Source: Caulobacter sp. FWC2
GTDB taxonomy: Bacteria; Pseudomonadota; Alphaproteobacteria; Caulobacterales; Caulobacteraceae
Assembly: GCF_002742625.1 (NCBI RefSeq)
Contig: NZ_PEBF01000001.1
Location: 62,001 to 126,000, forward strand
Direction of reading: 5' to 3'
Length of the DNA stretch: 64,000 nucleotides
The notes under the pieces are model-generated. The model was not told where the DNA came from and did no database searches. It saw nothing but the letters and a program-made list of their open reading frames with translations. Positions 49,270 through 59,086 of this stretch are shown in pieces (within the stretch, counting starts at the first letter, position 1; every line of letters starts with the position of its first letter). A program made the position numbers and the translations under genes.

Positions 49270-49560
49270 ATGATCAAGTCCGAACTCATCGCCAGGCTCG
49301 CGAATGAAAATCCGCACCTGACGCAGAAGGATGTCGAACGCGTCGTCGGCGTGATCCTGGAACGCATGATCGGCGCGCTAGAGGATGGCGGCCGTGTCGA
49401 ACTGCGGGGCTTCGGGGCTCTGTCGGTCCGCTCGCGTCCCGCCCGCACCGGCCGCAATCCGCGCACCGGCGAGGCGGTGGACGTCCGCGCCAAGCACGTG
49501 CCGTTCTTCAAGAGCGGCAAGGAGCTGCGCGCCCGCCTGAACGCGGACGGCGACGAATAA
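49270..49560 (+). CDS. ihfB: Integration host factor beta subunit
   Basis: A 96-residue HU-family DNA-bending protein. The dimer core starts [23 protein letters not shown], and the beta arm has the intercalating proline region [12 protein letters not shown], where IHF differs from HU. With IhfA (not here) it bends DNA at many promoters, notably sigma-54-dependent ones, which connects it to rpoN in this window. CcrM sites lie upstream. Confidence 0.95.
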   Translation: MIKSELIARLANENPHLTQKDVERVVGVILERMIGALEDGGRVELRGFGALSVRSRPARTGRNPRTGEAVDVRAKHVPFFKSGKELRARLNADGDE

Positions 49561-49642
49561 CAACAATCGTGACCCGGGGTTGACCCCGAATGGCGAACGC
49601 CTTCAGCCTTCGCGCCTTGTTTGACGCAGCGAAGGATCTGTC

Positions 49643-50065
49643 ATGAGCGTGGTCAAGGAATTCCGCGAGTTCATCGCGCGGGGCAACGTCATCGACCTGG
49701 CCGTCGGTGTGATCATCGGCGCGGCGTTCAACGGCATCGTCAAGAGCCTGGTCGACCAGGTGATCATGCCGCCGATCGGCCTCCTGACCGGCGGGCTCGA
49801 CTTCTCGAAGCTGGAGTGGGTGCTGCGCCCCGAGGATCCGGCCACCGAAGCGGTCGAGAAGGTCTCGATCATGTACGGCGCCTTCATCAACACCCTGATC
49901 CAGTTCTTCATCGTCGCGTTCGTGGTGTTCCTGCTGGTCAAGGTGGTCAACGGCATTCGCCGCGCGGACGCCGAGCAGCCCGCGCCCAGCGCGCCGCCGG
50001 CCCCGACTCCCGAAGAAAAGCTGCTGACCGAAATCCGCGACCTGCTGGCCAAGCCTAAGGCTTGA
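49643..50065 (+). CDS. mscL: Large-conductance mechanosensitive channel
   Basis: A 140-residue two-span channel protein. The N-terminal amphipathic helix and pore-lining helix 1 read FIARGNVIDLAVGVIIGAAFNGIVKSLV, a periplasmic loop follows, and helix 2 (about 88-108) leads to a cytoplasmic bundle ending LLTEIRDLL. It opens at near-lytic membrane tension. Together with the MscS gene at 16843 it gives two osmotic safety valves in the window. Its last 11 bases overlap the convergent oxidase gene. Confidence 0.96.
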   Translation: MSVVKEFREFIARGNVIDLAVGVIIGAAFNGIVKSLVDQVIMPPIGLLTGGLDFSKLEWVLRPEDPATEAVEKVSIMYGAFINTLIQFFIVAFVVFLLVKVVNGIRRADAEQPAPSAPPAPTPEEKLLTEIRDLLAKPKA

Positions 50066-51287
50066 GGCTCTCGATAGCCGCCCCGGCCGCCGCCTGGCCC
50101 GTCTGCCAGGCGCCGTGGGCGGTGGAGAAGAAGTTGGGGCTGCAGGCCTCGCCCGCGAAGAAAAGGCGCTGATCGACCGGCGCGGCCAGCGCCGCCCGCG
50201 CGCGGGCATGGCCGGGCAGGGCGTGGGAATAGGAGCCGCCGGCGAAAGGGTCGGCGGCCCAGTGAGTCTCGGCGATCACGTGCACCTTCGACTGGATGTG
50301 GCCGCCATAGACGCCGACCAGCCCGTCGACCGCGAAGGCCGCCGCCGCGCCGGGCCCCTGGCCCTCCAGCGCGCGGGCGTGGGCCCCGCCCAGGAACACC
50401 TCGATCATTGGCTTGTGTAGCGGCCGTAGATGGTAGGCTCCGGTCGCCGTGGTGTTCGGGTCGGAATAGAGCTGGGTCTCCGGCGGGAACATCTCCGGCT
50501 CGTCAAGCTTCAGGAACACCTTGTCGGCCAGGCCCAGCGGCAGGCCGGCGGCGGCGTCCAGCTTGTCGGGCAGGGCGGGCATGAAGCGCAGGGCGCCCGT
50601 GGCGAGGATCGCGGTGGGCACGCAGAGGATGACGGCCCTGGCCGAGACCGTCCCCAGCGCCGTCTCCAATTCCACCCGCGGTCCGTCGTGACGGATCATC
50701 GAGACGGGGCAGGACAGCCGCGTGGGCAAGCCGCCCCCCAGCCGCGAGATGGCTGTCCCGTATCCCTCGGCCACCCGCCAATTGACCTCGGTATCCTCAT
50801 AGGCGGCGTAGTCGTGCAGCGAGACCTGATCGAACTCCGCGCCGTTGTAGAAGGCGCTGAAGGCGTTCAGCAGCGGGGTCCAGCGGCTGTCTGGATCCAA
50901 CAGGTCGGACGCTGGCCGGTCCGGTCCGCCGTCCTGGGCCGCCGCCTCGATCCGCGCGTCCAGGGCCTGGAACGCCTCGCCGAACGCGGCGCGCTCCTCC
51001 CGGCTGAAGATCGGGCTGTCGGCGATATTGGCCCAGGGCGGCGGGGTCTTGTCCAAGGTCAGGCCCAGGGCCGCGACCTTGGCGACCAGCGGGTTCACGT
51101 CGGCCGAGTGCAGCCACTCGCAACCGAGGTCGATGGGGCCGAGGGCGCTGTGGATCGTGTGGGCGCGCCCCCCGAGGCGGTCGCGGGCCTCCAGCAGGAC
51201 GCCTTTGAGGCCGCTGGCGGCCACGGCCTCAGCGGCGGCCAGACCGGCGGCGCCGGCGCCCACGATCGCGATGTCGACCTCGTCCAT
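50055..51287 (-). CDS. FAD-dependent amine oxidase-like protein
   Basis: A 410-residue flavin monoamine-oxidase-family protein. The FAD Rossmann motif is VGAGAAGLAAAEAV, followed by LEARDRLGGRAHT, and the C-terminal FAD loop is FFAGEACSPNFFSTAHGAWQTGQAAA. The central region is the variable substrate domain, so the amine oxidised cannot be named. GAGG lies 5 bases before the ATG. It is followed on the same strand, 33 bases upstream, by the M16 peptidase gene. Confidence 0.88.
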   Translation of the reverse strand: MDEVDIAIVGAGAAGLAAAEAVAASGLKGVLLEARDRLGGRAHTIHSALGPIDLGCEWLHSADVNPLVAKVAALGLTLDKTPPPWANIADSPIFSREERAAFGEAFQALDARIEAAAQDGGPDRPASDLLDPDSRWTPLLNAFSAFYNGAEFDQVSLHDYAAYEDTEVNWRVAEGYGTAISRLGGGLPTRLSCPVSMIRHDGPRVELETALGTVSARAVILCVPTAILATGALRFMPALPDKLDAAAGLPLGLADKVFLKLDEPEMFPPETQLYSDPNTTATGAYHLRPLHKPMIEVFLGGAHARALEGQGPGAAAAFAVDGLVGVYGGHIQSKVHVIAETHWAADPFAGGSYSHALPGHARARAALAAPVDQRLFFAGEACSPNFFSTAHGAWQTGQAAAGAAIESLKP

Positions 51288-51320
51288 GAGACCTCAATCG
51301 GATCGTGGGCCTTCGTGTTC

Positions 51321-54188
51321 CTACTTTTGCAGGCTCGGCGCGTCGAGGTCCAGCTTGTCGGCCGGGATCACCGTGGCGTTCGGCGCGGCCTTGGCCAAGG
51401 CCTCGCCCATGGCCTTGGCGTCGCCGGCGACGATGACGCTCATCTGGGCCGGATCCAGCTTGGCCTTGGCGAAGGCCTGGACCTCTTCCGGGGTGACGGC
51501 CTCGACCTTGGCGGCGTAGCTCTGGATCTCGGTCAGCGGCACGCCGTAGACGGCATAGTTGCCCAGGATGTTGGCCAGCCCTTCCGAGGTGCCGAGGTCC
51601 CGCCCGAAATTGCCGACCAGCACCGATTTGCGCGCGGCCAGCTCGCCGGCCGAGGCCGGTTCGGCGCCCAGGCGGGTCAGCTCGGCGCGGGTCAAGGTGA
51701 TGACCTCGCCGGCCGACGGGTTCTTGGTCTGCACCCGGGCCGAGAAACCGCCGAAGCGGCCCTGCGGCGTCAGACTGGAGCCGGCGCCGTAGGACAGGCC
51801 GCGCTTGATGCGGATCTCCTGGTTAAGACGCGAGCTGAAGCCGACGCCCAGCACCGTGTTGGCGACCACGCCCTGGTAGTAGTTCGGATCGGCGCGGGTG
51901 ATCGCCGGCTTGGCCAGCACCACGGCGGCCTGGCCGGTGCCGGGCAGGTCGATGACGACATTGCGCGGCGTGTAGCCGGTCGGCGAGGCCGGCGGGACCG
52001 GCGGCGAGGTCGCGGGCTTCTTCCAGCCGCCGAACGCCTTCTCGGCGAGGGCGAAGCCGGCCTCGGGCGTCAGGTTGCCCGTCAGCACCAGCACCGCATT
52101 GTCCGGACGCCAGTAGGCGGCGTGGGTCTTGGCCAGATCCGTGCGCTTGATCTTCGGCAACGAGCCGGGCGTGCCGCCGGCCACGTGGCCATAGGCCGAG
52201 CCGGCATAGAGCACCGGGGCGGTGGCGAAGGCCGCGAGGGTGCCTGGACGCTGGAACGAGACCGACAGGCCGTCCAGGGTCTCGGTGCGGACGCGGTCCA
52301 GCTCTAGCGCCGAGAAGGCCGGGTGCTCGGCGACGTCGGCCATGATGGCCATGGCCGGGGCGGCGTTGTTGGCCGTGACGCTGAGGGTCAGCGAGGCGGC
52401 TTCCCAGCCCGAGCCGGCTTCCAGATTGGCGCCCAGGGCCTCGGTCTCGCGGGCGACCTGGGTGGCCGAGCGCGTGGTGGTGCCCTCGGTCAGCAGTTCG
52501 GAGGTCAGGCTGGAGGCGCCGGCCAGGCCGGCCGGATCGGAGCTGGCCCCGCCCTTGACGGTCAGGTCGGCGGTGATCAGCGGCAGGTCGCTGGACTTGG
52601 CGACGATGACCCGCAGGCCGTTGGCCAGGGTCTTCTCGGCCGGGCTGGGCATCACGGCCGGCACCGGCGCGCCGATGGCCGGCGGCTTCTGGCGCTCGCC
52701 TTCGGGCGCGAGCGTGGTGACCGCGCCATCGAACTTGACCGAGGCGACCTTGGGGATCGGCGGCGTGGCGTCCTTTTCGCCGGCGGGCCGGTCCTTTTCC
52801 GGCAGGTAGCGGATCACCGTGCGGCGGTCGTCGGCCAGGTATTTCCTCGCCACGCGCTGGATGTCGGCGGCGGTGACAGCCTGCAGCTTGGCGAGGCTGG
52901 TGTTGGCGGTCGCCGGATCGCCCTCGGTTTCGAGCGCGTAGCCGATCGCGAAGCCGCGGCCGTCGATCTCCTCGCGCTTGCGGACGGCGTCGGCCAGCAG
53001 GCCAGCCTTGGCCTCGGCCAGTTCGGCGGGGGTGACCAGGCCGTCGCGGGCGCGAGCGACCTGGGCGCGCAGGGCCGCTTCGCCCTGGGCGACCGTCTTG
53101 CCGCCCGCCATCACCGCGCCGACGTAGAACAGACCGGGCTGGGCGTTGTTCGGGGCGGCGGAGAACACCGACTGGGCGATCTTCTGATCGTAGACCAGGC
53201 TGTCATAGAGCCGCGAGGACTTGCCGGCCGATAGCACCGCGTCCAGCACGGTCAGGGCGGGCGTGTCCTTGTCGGCGGCGGCCGGGGCCAGCCAGGTGAT
53301 GGCCAGGGCCGGCAGCGGCACGTTGGGGCCGTAGGTGTTGACGCTCCTGGGACCCGTGCGGGCCGGCTCGACCACCGTGACCTTCGGGATCGTCCCGGCC
53401 GGAGTCTTCAGCGGGCCGAAATACTGGTCGATCATCGCGTCCAGCTTGGCCTGATCGAAATTGCCGACGACGATCAGGGCCGCGTTGTCCGGCCGATAAT
53501 AGGTGGCGTGGAAAGCCCGCACGTCGTCGACCGTCGCCGCGTCCAGCTCCTCGATCGAGCCGATGCCCGGGCGCTGATACGGGTGGGCAGTGAACGACTG
53601 CTGCGGGATCGATAGCGCGAAGAACCGCCCATAGGGGTCGGCCAGCACGCGTTGGCGCAGCTCTTCCTTCACGACGTCGCGCTCGGAGGCGAAGACCGCC
53701 TCGTCGATGACCAGCGACTTCAGGCGGTCGCTCTCGGCCCAGAGCAGGCGCTCCAGGTGGTTAGCCGGCGCGACCTCGTAATAGTTGGTGAAATCGTCCC
53801 AGGTGGAGGCGTTGTTGAAGCCGCCCACGTCCTCGGTCAGGCGGTCCAGCGTCTCGCTGGGCATGTTGCGTGTGGCCTTGAACATCAGGTGTTCGAACAG
53901 GTGCGCGAAGCCCGAGCGGCCGCGCGGATCATCCTTGGAGCCAACGCCGTACCAGACCTGCACCGAGACGTTCGGGGTCGTCGCATCGCGCGAGGTGTAG
54001 ACCTTCAGGCCATTGGGCAGCACGCGCTGCTGGTAGACGATCGGCGGGACCTTGATCGCGGAAGCGACGGGCGCGGCGACGGCGGCCTTCGGCTTGGCCT
54101 TGGCCTGGGCGGCGGCGTGGGCCAGCGGCGACAGCGCCGTGGTGGAAAGGGCCGCGGCCACGAGGGCCAGCTTTGCGGTGCGGATCAT
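51321..54188 (-). CDS. Secreted M16-family zinc peptidase (fused two-half form)
   Basis: A 955-residue protein. A signal peptide (to about AHA at 25) precedes two tandem M16 halves. The first carries the zinc site HLFEH (about H96, E99, H100) with downstream RQRVLADPYGRF. The second half lacks HxxEH and is the usual inactive partner (EKTLANGLRVIVAKSSDLPLITADLTVKGG). It is a single chain equal to an active and an inactive subunit, forming a closed chamber that degrades peptides in the periplasm. AGGAGA precedes the start. It diverges from the heme oxygenase gene. Confidence 0.92.
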   Translation of the reverse strand: MIRTAKLALVAAALSTTALSPLAHAAAQAKAKPKAAVAAPVASAIKVPPIVYQQRVLPNGLKVYTSRDATTPNVSVQVWYGVGSKDDPRGRSGFAHLFEHLMFKATRNMPSETLDRLTEDVGGFNNASTWDDFTNYYEVAPANHLERLLWAESDRLKSLVIDEAVFASERDVVKEELRQRVLADPYGRFFALSIPQQSFTAHPYQRPGIGSIEELDAATVDDVRAFHATYYRPDNAALIVVGNFDQAKLDAMIDQYFGPLKTPAGTIPKVTVVEPARTGPRSVNTYGPNVPLPALAITWLAPAAADKDTPALTVLDAVLSAGKSSRLYDSLVYDQKIAQSVFSAAPNNAQPGLFYVGAVMAGGKTVAQGEAALRAQVARARDGLVTPAELAEAKAGLLADAVRKREEIDGRGFAIGYALETEGDPATANTSLAKLQAVTAADIQRVARKYLADDRRTVIRYLPEKDRPAGEKDATPPIPKVASVKFDGAVTTLAPEGERQKPPAIGAPVPAVMPSPAEKTLANGLRVIVAKSSDLPLITADLTVKGGASSDPAGLAGASSLTSELLTEGTTTRSATQVARETEALGANLEAGSGWEAASLTLSVTANNAAPAMAIMADVAEHPAFSALELDRVRTETLDGLSVSFQRPGTLAAFATAPVLYAGSAYGHVAGGTPGSLPKIKRTDLAKTHAAYWRPDNAVLVLTGNLTPEAGFALAEKAFGGWKKPATSPPVPPASPTGYTPRNVVIDLPGTGQAAVVLAKPAITRADPNYYQGVVANTVLGVGFSSRLNQEIRIKRGLSYGAGSSLTPQGRFGGFSARVQTKNPSAGEVITLTRAELTRLGAEPASAGELAARKSVLVGNFGRDLGTSEGLANILGNYAVYGVPLTEIQSYAAKVEAVTPEEVQAFAKAKLDPAQMSVIVAGDAKAMGEALAKAAPNATVIPADKLDLDAPSLQK

Positions 54189-54351
54189 GCGCGAAGGTCT
54201 CCTGAACAGTCCGCGGCGACCCTAGCATCGCGTCCGACGCGGTAAACCTTACTGTACTGTCATGCGGGCGGAACCAAGCGGCGCCGTCAGTGTTAGGCAT
54301 AGCTGTGTCGCTCCCGTCCGCCTGAAGGGTTCGATCCGCGCGGGGGACCCT

Positions 54352-54939
54352 TTGGCTGACAGTTTGCTTCGCGACCGCCTTCGGATGGCCACGTCCGAGC
54401 GCCACGCCGCCCTGGACGCCCAGGTCGCGGCCTGGCGCATCGAGACGCCGGCAGGCTACGGCGCGTTCCTGTCGGCGTCGGCCATGGCCATCACGCCGCT
54501 GGAACTGGCCTTGGAACGGGCCGGCGTCGCCGGATGGCTGCCGGATTGGAGCCAGCGTGTCCGCCGCACCGCCCTGTCCCGCGACCTGGCCGCGCTCGGC
54601 CTGGAAGCTCCGCCGTTCGCTTCGGCCATGGTTCCCTCGCCGGATTTCGGGGCCGGCCTGCTCTACGTGCTCGAGGGGTCGCGCCTCGGCGCCCGTTTCC
54701 TGGCTCGCCAGGTCGCCGCCGGCGGCCACGGCCTGCCGCTGGCCTATCTGACCCAAGGCGAGGGCGACGGCCTCTGGCGTTCGTTTCTGGCCTGGCTGGA
54801 GACGCCGAATGTCGGGACGCAGACAGACGCGTGCGAGGACGGCGCGCGATATGGGTTCCAGTGCTTCTCGGACGCGTTCGAGACGATAGCCCCCTCGGGA
54901 GCCCCGAATGTCCGCACCGGCGCCCATGTCCGGGTTTGA
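54352..54939 (+). CDS. bphO: Biliverdin-producing heme oxygenase (BphO type)
   Basis: A 195-residue protein. It shows the helix with the proximal heme His (ATSERHAALD), the central YVLEGSRLGARFLARQV in place of the distal GS/G-rich helix, and an FLAWLE end. It opens heme to biliverdin, the chromophore of the bacteriophytochrome encoded by the next gene. TTG 54352 is chosen (GGGGGA just upstream); the frame is open further up without a good start. Its 3' end overlaps bphP by 32 bases, so pigment and apoprotein are co-expressed. Confidence 0.85.
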   Translation: MADSLLRDRLRMATSERHAALDAQVAAWRIETPAGYGAFLSASAMAITPLELALERAGVAGWLPDWSQRVRRTALSRDLAALGLEAPPFASAMVPSPDFGAGLLYVLEGSRLGARFLARQVAAGGHGLPLAYLTQGEGDGLWRSFLAWLETPNVGTQTDACEDGARYGFQCFSDAFETIAPSGAPNVRTGAHVRV

Positions 54940-57442
54940 CGTCGATCTGACCAACTGCGACCGGGAGCCCATCCACATCCTGGGCTCGGTGCAGCCGTTC
55001 GGCTTCCTGCTGGCGGTCAACTCCGACTGGGTGGTGGTCCACGCCTCGACTACCAGCCTGCGCTATCTCGGCCTCGCGCCCGACGAACTCGTCGGCAAGC
55101 CGCTGACCCAGGTGCTGAGCGGCCACGCCATCCACAATATCCGCGGTCGCCTGCAGATCATGCGCGGCGCCGACGCCATCGAGCGGATGTTCGGCCAGCC
55201 GCTGGCCGACGGCGGCGAGGACTTCGACCTCGCCCTGCACTATTCCGGCCGCCTGCTGATCGTCGAGGGCGAGCCCAGCCAGGCCGACGCCCTGATCGAG
55301 GCGGCCTCGGCCGTGCGCTCGATGACCGCGCGTATCGCCGCACGCCCAACCTTCGAGGAATTCTGCCACGAGGCCGCTCGCCAGGTTCGCGCCCTGACCG
55401 AGTTCGACCGGGTGATGGTCTACCGCTTCGCCCATGATGGCGCGGGCGAGGTGATCGCCGAGTCGGTGCGGCCGGGCATCGGCTCGTTCCTGGGTCAGCG
55501 CTATCCGGCCTCGGACATCCCCGTGCAGGCCCGCGCCCTCTATGAGCGCAGCTGGCTGCGGATCATCGCCGACGTCGACGCCGAGGTTTCGCCGATCATC
55601 CCGCCGACCAGTCCGGCGGGCGAGCCCGTCGACCTGTCGATGAGCATGTTGCGCGCCGTCTCGCCGATCCACATCGAATATCTGCGCAACATGGGCGTGG
55701 CGGCCTCGCTGTCGATCTCCATCCTGCGCGACGGCAAGCTGTGGGGCCTGTTCGCCTGCCACCACTACGCGCCCAAGCACATCAGCTATGAGCGCCGCAC
55801 GGCTGCGGAACTGTTCGGCCAGCTGTTCTCCCTGACCCTGGAGAGCCGCGAGCGCGAGATCGAGACCCGGCGCTTGGCCGAGGCGCGCAATCTGCACGAC
55901 CGGATGATGAGCGCCGTGGTCGCCGCGCCCCAGGGCGCCGACAGCTTGATCCCGTTCCTCGATGACCTGTGCCGGCTGGTCGGCTGCGATGGCCTGGCCC
56001 TGTGGCTCGAGGGGCGGCTGACCCTGCGCGACTCCACGCCCGACGCCAGCGACGTCCACACCCTGTTGCGGGTGCTGCGCGACAAGGACACCCATTCGGT
56101 CTTCACGACCAACGAGATCGCCAGCCTGCTGCCCTCGGCGGCCGCCTGGTCGGCGAAGGCGGCCGGCATGATGGCCGTGCCGCTGTCGCGCGCGCCGCGC
56201 GACTACCTGATCTTCTTCCGCAAGGAGGAGGCCAAGACCCTGGTCTGGGCCGGCAAGCCCGCCAAGTTGCTTCAGGTCGGCCCGCTCGGCGACCGCCTGA
56301 CCCCGCGCAAGAGCTTCGAGGCCTGGGAAGAGACCGTGCGCGGCCAGAGCCGGCCGTGGACGCCGGTCGAGCGCTCGCTGGCCGAAAGCCTGCGCACCAG
56401 CCTGCTGGAGATCGTCTTCCGCCTGACCGATCTCGCCGACGAGGAGCGCCAGCGCGCCAACCAGCGCCAGGAACTCTTGATCGCCGAGTTGAACCACCGA
56501 GTGCGCAACATCCTGGGCCTGATCCGCGGCCTGATCAGCCAGAGCCGCTCCGGCGTCGCCACCGTCGAGGAATTCGCCGAGGTGGTCGGCGGCCGCGTCC
56601 AGGCCCTGGCCCGCGCCCACGACCAGATCACCCGCCATCAGTGGGGACCGGGCGCGCTCAGCGACCTGATCACCGCGGAAGCCGAGGCCTATCTATCGAG
56701 CAAGGCCGAGCGTGTGCGCCTCAAGGGCGCGCCGATCGCCCTGGCCCCGGACGCCTTCTCGATCCTGTCCCTGGTCATCCACGAACTGATGACCAACTCG
56801 GCCAAGTACGGGGCCCTGTGCGACCAGCGCGGCCACGTGGCCATCGACTGGATGCGCGACGGCAAGGGCGACCTGATCATCGACTGGCGCGAGCGTGACG
56901 GCCCGCTGGTCAAGCCGCCCACGCGCCGGGGTTTTGGCTCGACCATCATCGAGCACTCGATCCCGCACGACCTGAACGGCGAGGTGGCGCTGGATTACCG
57001 GCCCGAGGGCTTCCAGGCCCGCATCCGCATCCCCGGCCGTTATGTTTCGACCGAGGGCGTGACCGCGATCGTGACCCAGCCGCGCCGCGCCGACACGCCG
57101 GTGCGCGCGCCGGAGCGGATGCTGGTGCTCGAGGACAATATGATCATCGCGCTGGATCTCGAGGACATGCTGGCGCGCCTGGGCGTCAAGCACGTCATCG
57201 TGGCCTCCAGCGTCTCCCAGGCCTTCGAGGCTCTGAACGACGAGAAGCCGCCGTTCGCGATCCTGGACGTCAATCTGGGCCAGGAGACCAGCTTCCCGGT
57301 CGCCGAGGCCCTCCAGGACGCCGGCGTGCCCTTCGCCTTCGGCACCGGCTTCGGCGACAGCGCCGCCTTCCCGGACCGGTTCAAGGAAACGCCGGTGCTG
57401 CAGAAGCCGTATAGCGCCGAGAGCGTGGCGGCGTTGTTCTAG
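54908..57442 (+). CDS. bphP: Bacteriophytochrome HWE histidine kinase with C-terminal receiver
   Basis: An 844-residue red/far-red photoreceptor. The order is: N-terminal biliverdin-binding Cys (about C17, DLTNCDREPIHILGSVQPFG), PAS (about 20-125), GAF (about 140-310) with PASDIP, then the PHY domain with a tongue region. The HWE kinase follows, with His about 530 (AELNHRVRNILGLIRG), the N-box HELMTNSAKYGAL and the G-box RRGFGSTII. The receiver (about 735-844) has phospho-Asp about 787 (ILDVNLG) and KPY. HWE kinases in this group often feed general-stress or motility pathways. The start overlaps bphO by 32 bases. Confidence 0.95.
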   Translation: MSAPAPMSGFDVDLTNCDREPIHILGSVQPFGFLLAVNSDWVVVHASTTSLRYLGLAPDELVGKPLTQVLSGHAIHNIRGRLQIMRGADAIERMFGQPLADGGEDFDLALHYSGRLLIVEGEPSQADALIEAASAVRSMTARIAARPTFEEFCHEAARQVRALTEFDRVMVYRFAHDGAGEVIAESVRPGIGSFLGQRYPASDIPVQARALYERSWLRIIADVDAEVSPIIPPTSPAGEPVDLSMSMLRAVSPIHIEYLRNMGVAASLSISILRDGKLWGLFACHHYAPKHISYERRTAAELFGQLFSLTLESREREIETRRLAEARNLHDRMMSAVVAAPQGADSLIPFLDDLCRLVGCDGLALWLEGRLTLRDSTPDASDVHTLLRVLRDKDTHSVFTTNEIASLLPSAAAWSAKAAGMMAVPLSRAPRDYLIFFRKEEAKTLVWAGKPAKLLQVGPLGDRLTPRKSFEAWEETVRGQSRPWTPVERSLAESLRTSLLEIVFRLTDLADEERQRANQRQELLIAELNHRVRNILGLIRGLISQSRSGVATVEEFAEVVGGRVQALARAHDQITRHQWGPGALSDLITAEAEAYLSSKAERVRLKGAPIALAPDAFSILSLVIHELMTNSAKYGALCDQRGHVAIDWMRDGKGDLIIDWRERDGPLVKPPTRRGFGSTIIEHSIPHDLNGEVALDYRPEGFQARIRIPGRYVSTEGVTAIVTQPRRADTPVRAPERMLVLEDNMIIALDLEDMLARLGVKHVIVASSVSQAFEALNDEKPPFAILDVNLGQETSFPVAEALQDAGVPFAFGTGFGDSAAFPDRFKETPVLQKPYSAESVAALF

Positions 57443-57562
57443 GGCGACGGAACTTCCAGAAAAAATCGGCCGCGTCTGCCTCCAAACGGCGCGGCTCGAG
57501 CCTCTAGACAGAGGAGGCGCTTTCCGAGGTCGGTCAGCATGCTCCTTGGTCGCGGAGCCTGC

Positions 57563-59068
57563 ATGACCCTTTTGAGAGTGTTGACGGTCGCCTTCTGCGC
57601 AGGCGCGGTTCTATGCGGCCCGGTAGCCTCCGCCGCGCCGCTTCCCGGTCCTGAGGCCAGGGATATCGACGCCTTCACGCGCAAGGCCCTGGCGCGGATC
57701 GGCGTCGTTCCCGGCCTCTCCATGGCCGTGGTCGACGGCAAGGCGCCAGTGATCACCGGCGGGTTCGGGGTCGCCAATGTCGAGACCGGCGTCGCGGTCG
57801 ACGCCAACACCCGCTTCTATGTCGCTTCGGCCACCAAGTCGTTCACCGCCCTGGCGATCGCGGCCATGGCCGCGCGGGGTGAGGTCAACCTGGACGCGTC
57901 CTTGGCGGATTGGTCCGGTCCCACGAAACTCCCGCCCGCCATCGCCCAGTCCGTCACCTTGACCGATCTGCTCAGCCATAGATCCGGCGTCGAGAACGAC
58001 CCGATCGCCTTCCGCGCGGCGATGTCCGGCGATCAGTCGCCAAAGCTGATGCAAGCGCTCCTGGCCGAGACCGTGAAGAGCGCCGATACCCCCCAAGGTA
58101 CGTTTCGCTACACCAACACCGGCTACAATCTCGCCACCACCCTGATCGAGCAGCGTTTCGGCCGCGACTGGCGCGCCCTGGTCAGCAACGAAGTCCTGGT
58201 CCCGGCGGGCATGTCCCAGACCACGGCGTGGATGTCGCGCGCGCGGAAGGGCGGCGTGGTCGCGGTGGGCCATGTGCCCGGCCCTGACGGCGCCTCGTCG
58301 CCCAGTCCGCTGCAGAAGACCGACGCCACCATGCAGTCGGCGGGCGGCCTGATGTCCAGCGCCAACGATATGGCCCGCTGGCTGGAGCTCCAGATCAACG
58401 ATGGCGTGCTGGACGGTCGGCGCGTGTTCCCCGCCGGGCTGGTGGACTCGACGCACCGCCCGCGCGTCGCCCAGAAGGCGGTGTTCGGTCCCTACAGCCG
58501 CGACGGCTATGGCCTGGGATGGCAGACGGGGCGCTATGGCGAAGACGTCCTGATCCATCACTTCGGCAATTTCGCCGGTTCGCGGACCCACGTCTCCTTC
58601 ATGCCTGGGCGCCGGCTGGGCGTGGCGATCATGGCCAACGAGGATTTCATGGCCGGAGAACTGGTCGATCTGCTCGCCGACTATGTCTACGACCGCTTCG
58701 CCGGACGCCCCGACCTGGAGGCCCACTATGACGCCGAGCTGGCCGCCCTGACGGCGCGCCGCGACAAGCGTCTGGCGGGCCTGTCGGCGAGCCGCGCCGA
58801 GCGCGCGGCGCGGCCCTGGCCGCTTTCGCGGCCGATCAGCGCCTATGTCGGGACCTATGTCGATCCGGCCCTGGGCCGAATGGAGATCTCGGAGGCGGAC
58901 GGCCGCATGAAGGTCCGGATCGGCGTCATGTCGGCCCTGGCCGAGGCCTTCACCAAGCCGGAGACCGTCCGCGTGGAGCTTTCGCCGTTTCAAGGTGAAG
59001 CGATCGCGTTCGATGGGCCCGACCGCCTGGTCTTCGAAGGGCGAACCTTCGTCCGGGAGGCTCGCTAA
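57563..59068 (+). CDS. Secreted serine hydrolase (class C beta-lactamase-related)
   Basis: A 501-residue protein. A signal peptide (MTLLRVLTVAFCAGAVLCG to ASA) leads to a beta-lactamase/transpeptidase-like domain with the Ser-x-x-Lys nucleophile SATKS, YTNTGYN (the Tyr-x-Asn motif), and HHFGNFAGSRT in place of the Lys-Thr-Gly element. A C-terminal beta-sheet domain with YVGTYVDPALGRMEI follows (about 430-500). Related enzymes are peptidases or esterases; true beta-lactam resistance is not implied. ATG 57563 is preferred (GGAG 5 bases upstream); 57539 is possible. Confidence 0.87.
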   Translation: MTLLRVLTVAFCAGAVLCGPVASAAPLPGPEARDIDAFTRKALARIGVVPGLSMAVVDGKAPVITGGFGVANVETGVAVDANTRFYVASATKSFTALAIAAMAARGEVNLDASLADWSGPTKLPPAIAQSVTLTDLLSHRSGVENDPIAFRAAMSGDQSPKLMQALLAETVKSADTPQGTFRYTNTGYNLATTLIEQRFGRDWRALVSNEVLVPAGMSQTTAWMSRARKGGVVAVGHVPGPDGASSPSPLQKTDATMQSAGGLMSSANDMARWLELQINDGVLDGRRVFPAGLVDSTHRPRVAQKAVFGPYSRDGYGLGWQTGRYGEDVLIHHFGNFAGSRTHVSFMPGRRLGVAIMANEDFMAGELVDLLADYVYDRFAGRPDLEAHYDAELAALTARRDKRLAGLSASRAERAARPWPLSRPISAYVGTYVDPALGRMEISEADGRMKVRIGVMSALAEAFTKPETVRVELSPFQGEAIAFDGPDRLVFEGRTFVREAR

Positions 59069-59086
59069 GGTCAGCTTCGCAGCTGA

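Noticed and set aside
54491..56638. A 715-codon minus-strand frame opposite bphP
   Set aside because: It is antisense to a fully conserved phytochrome gene and has no recognisable motif; a GC-bias artefact.
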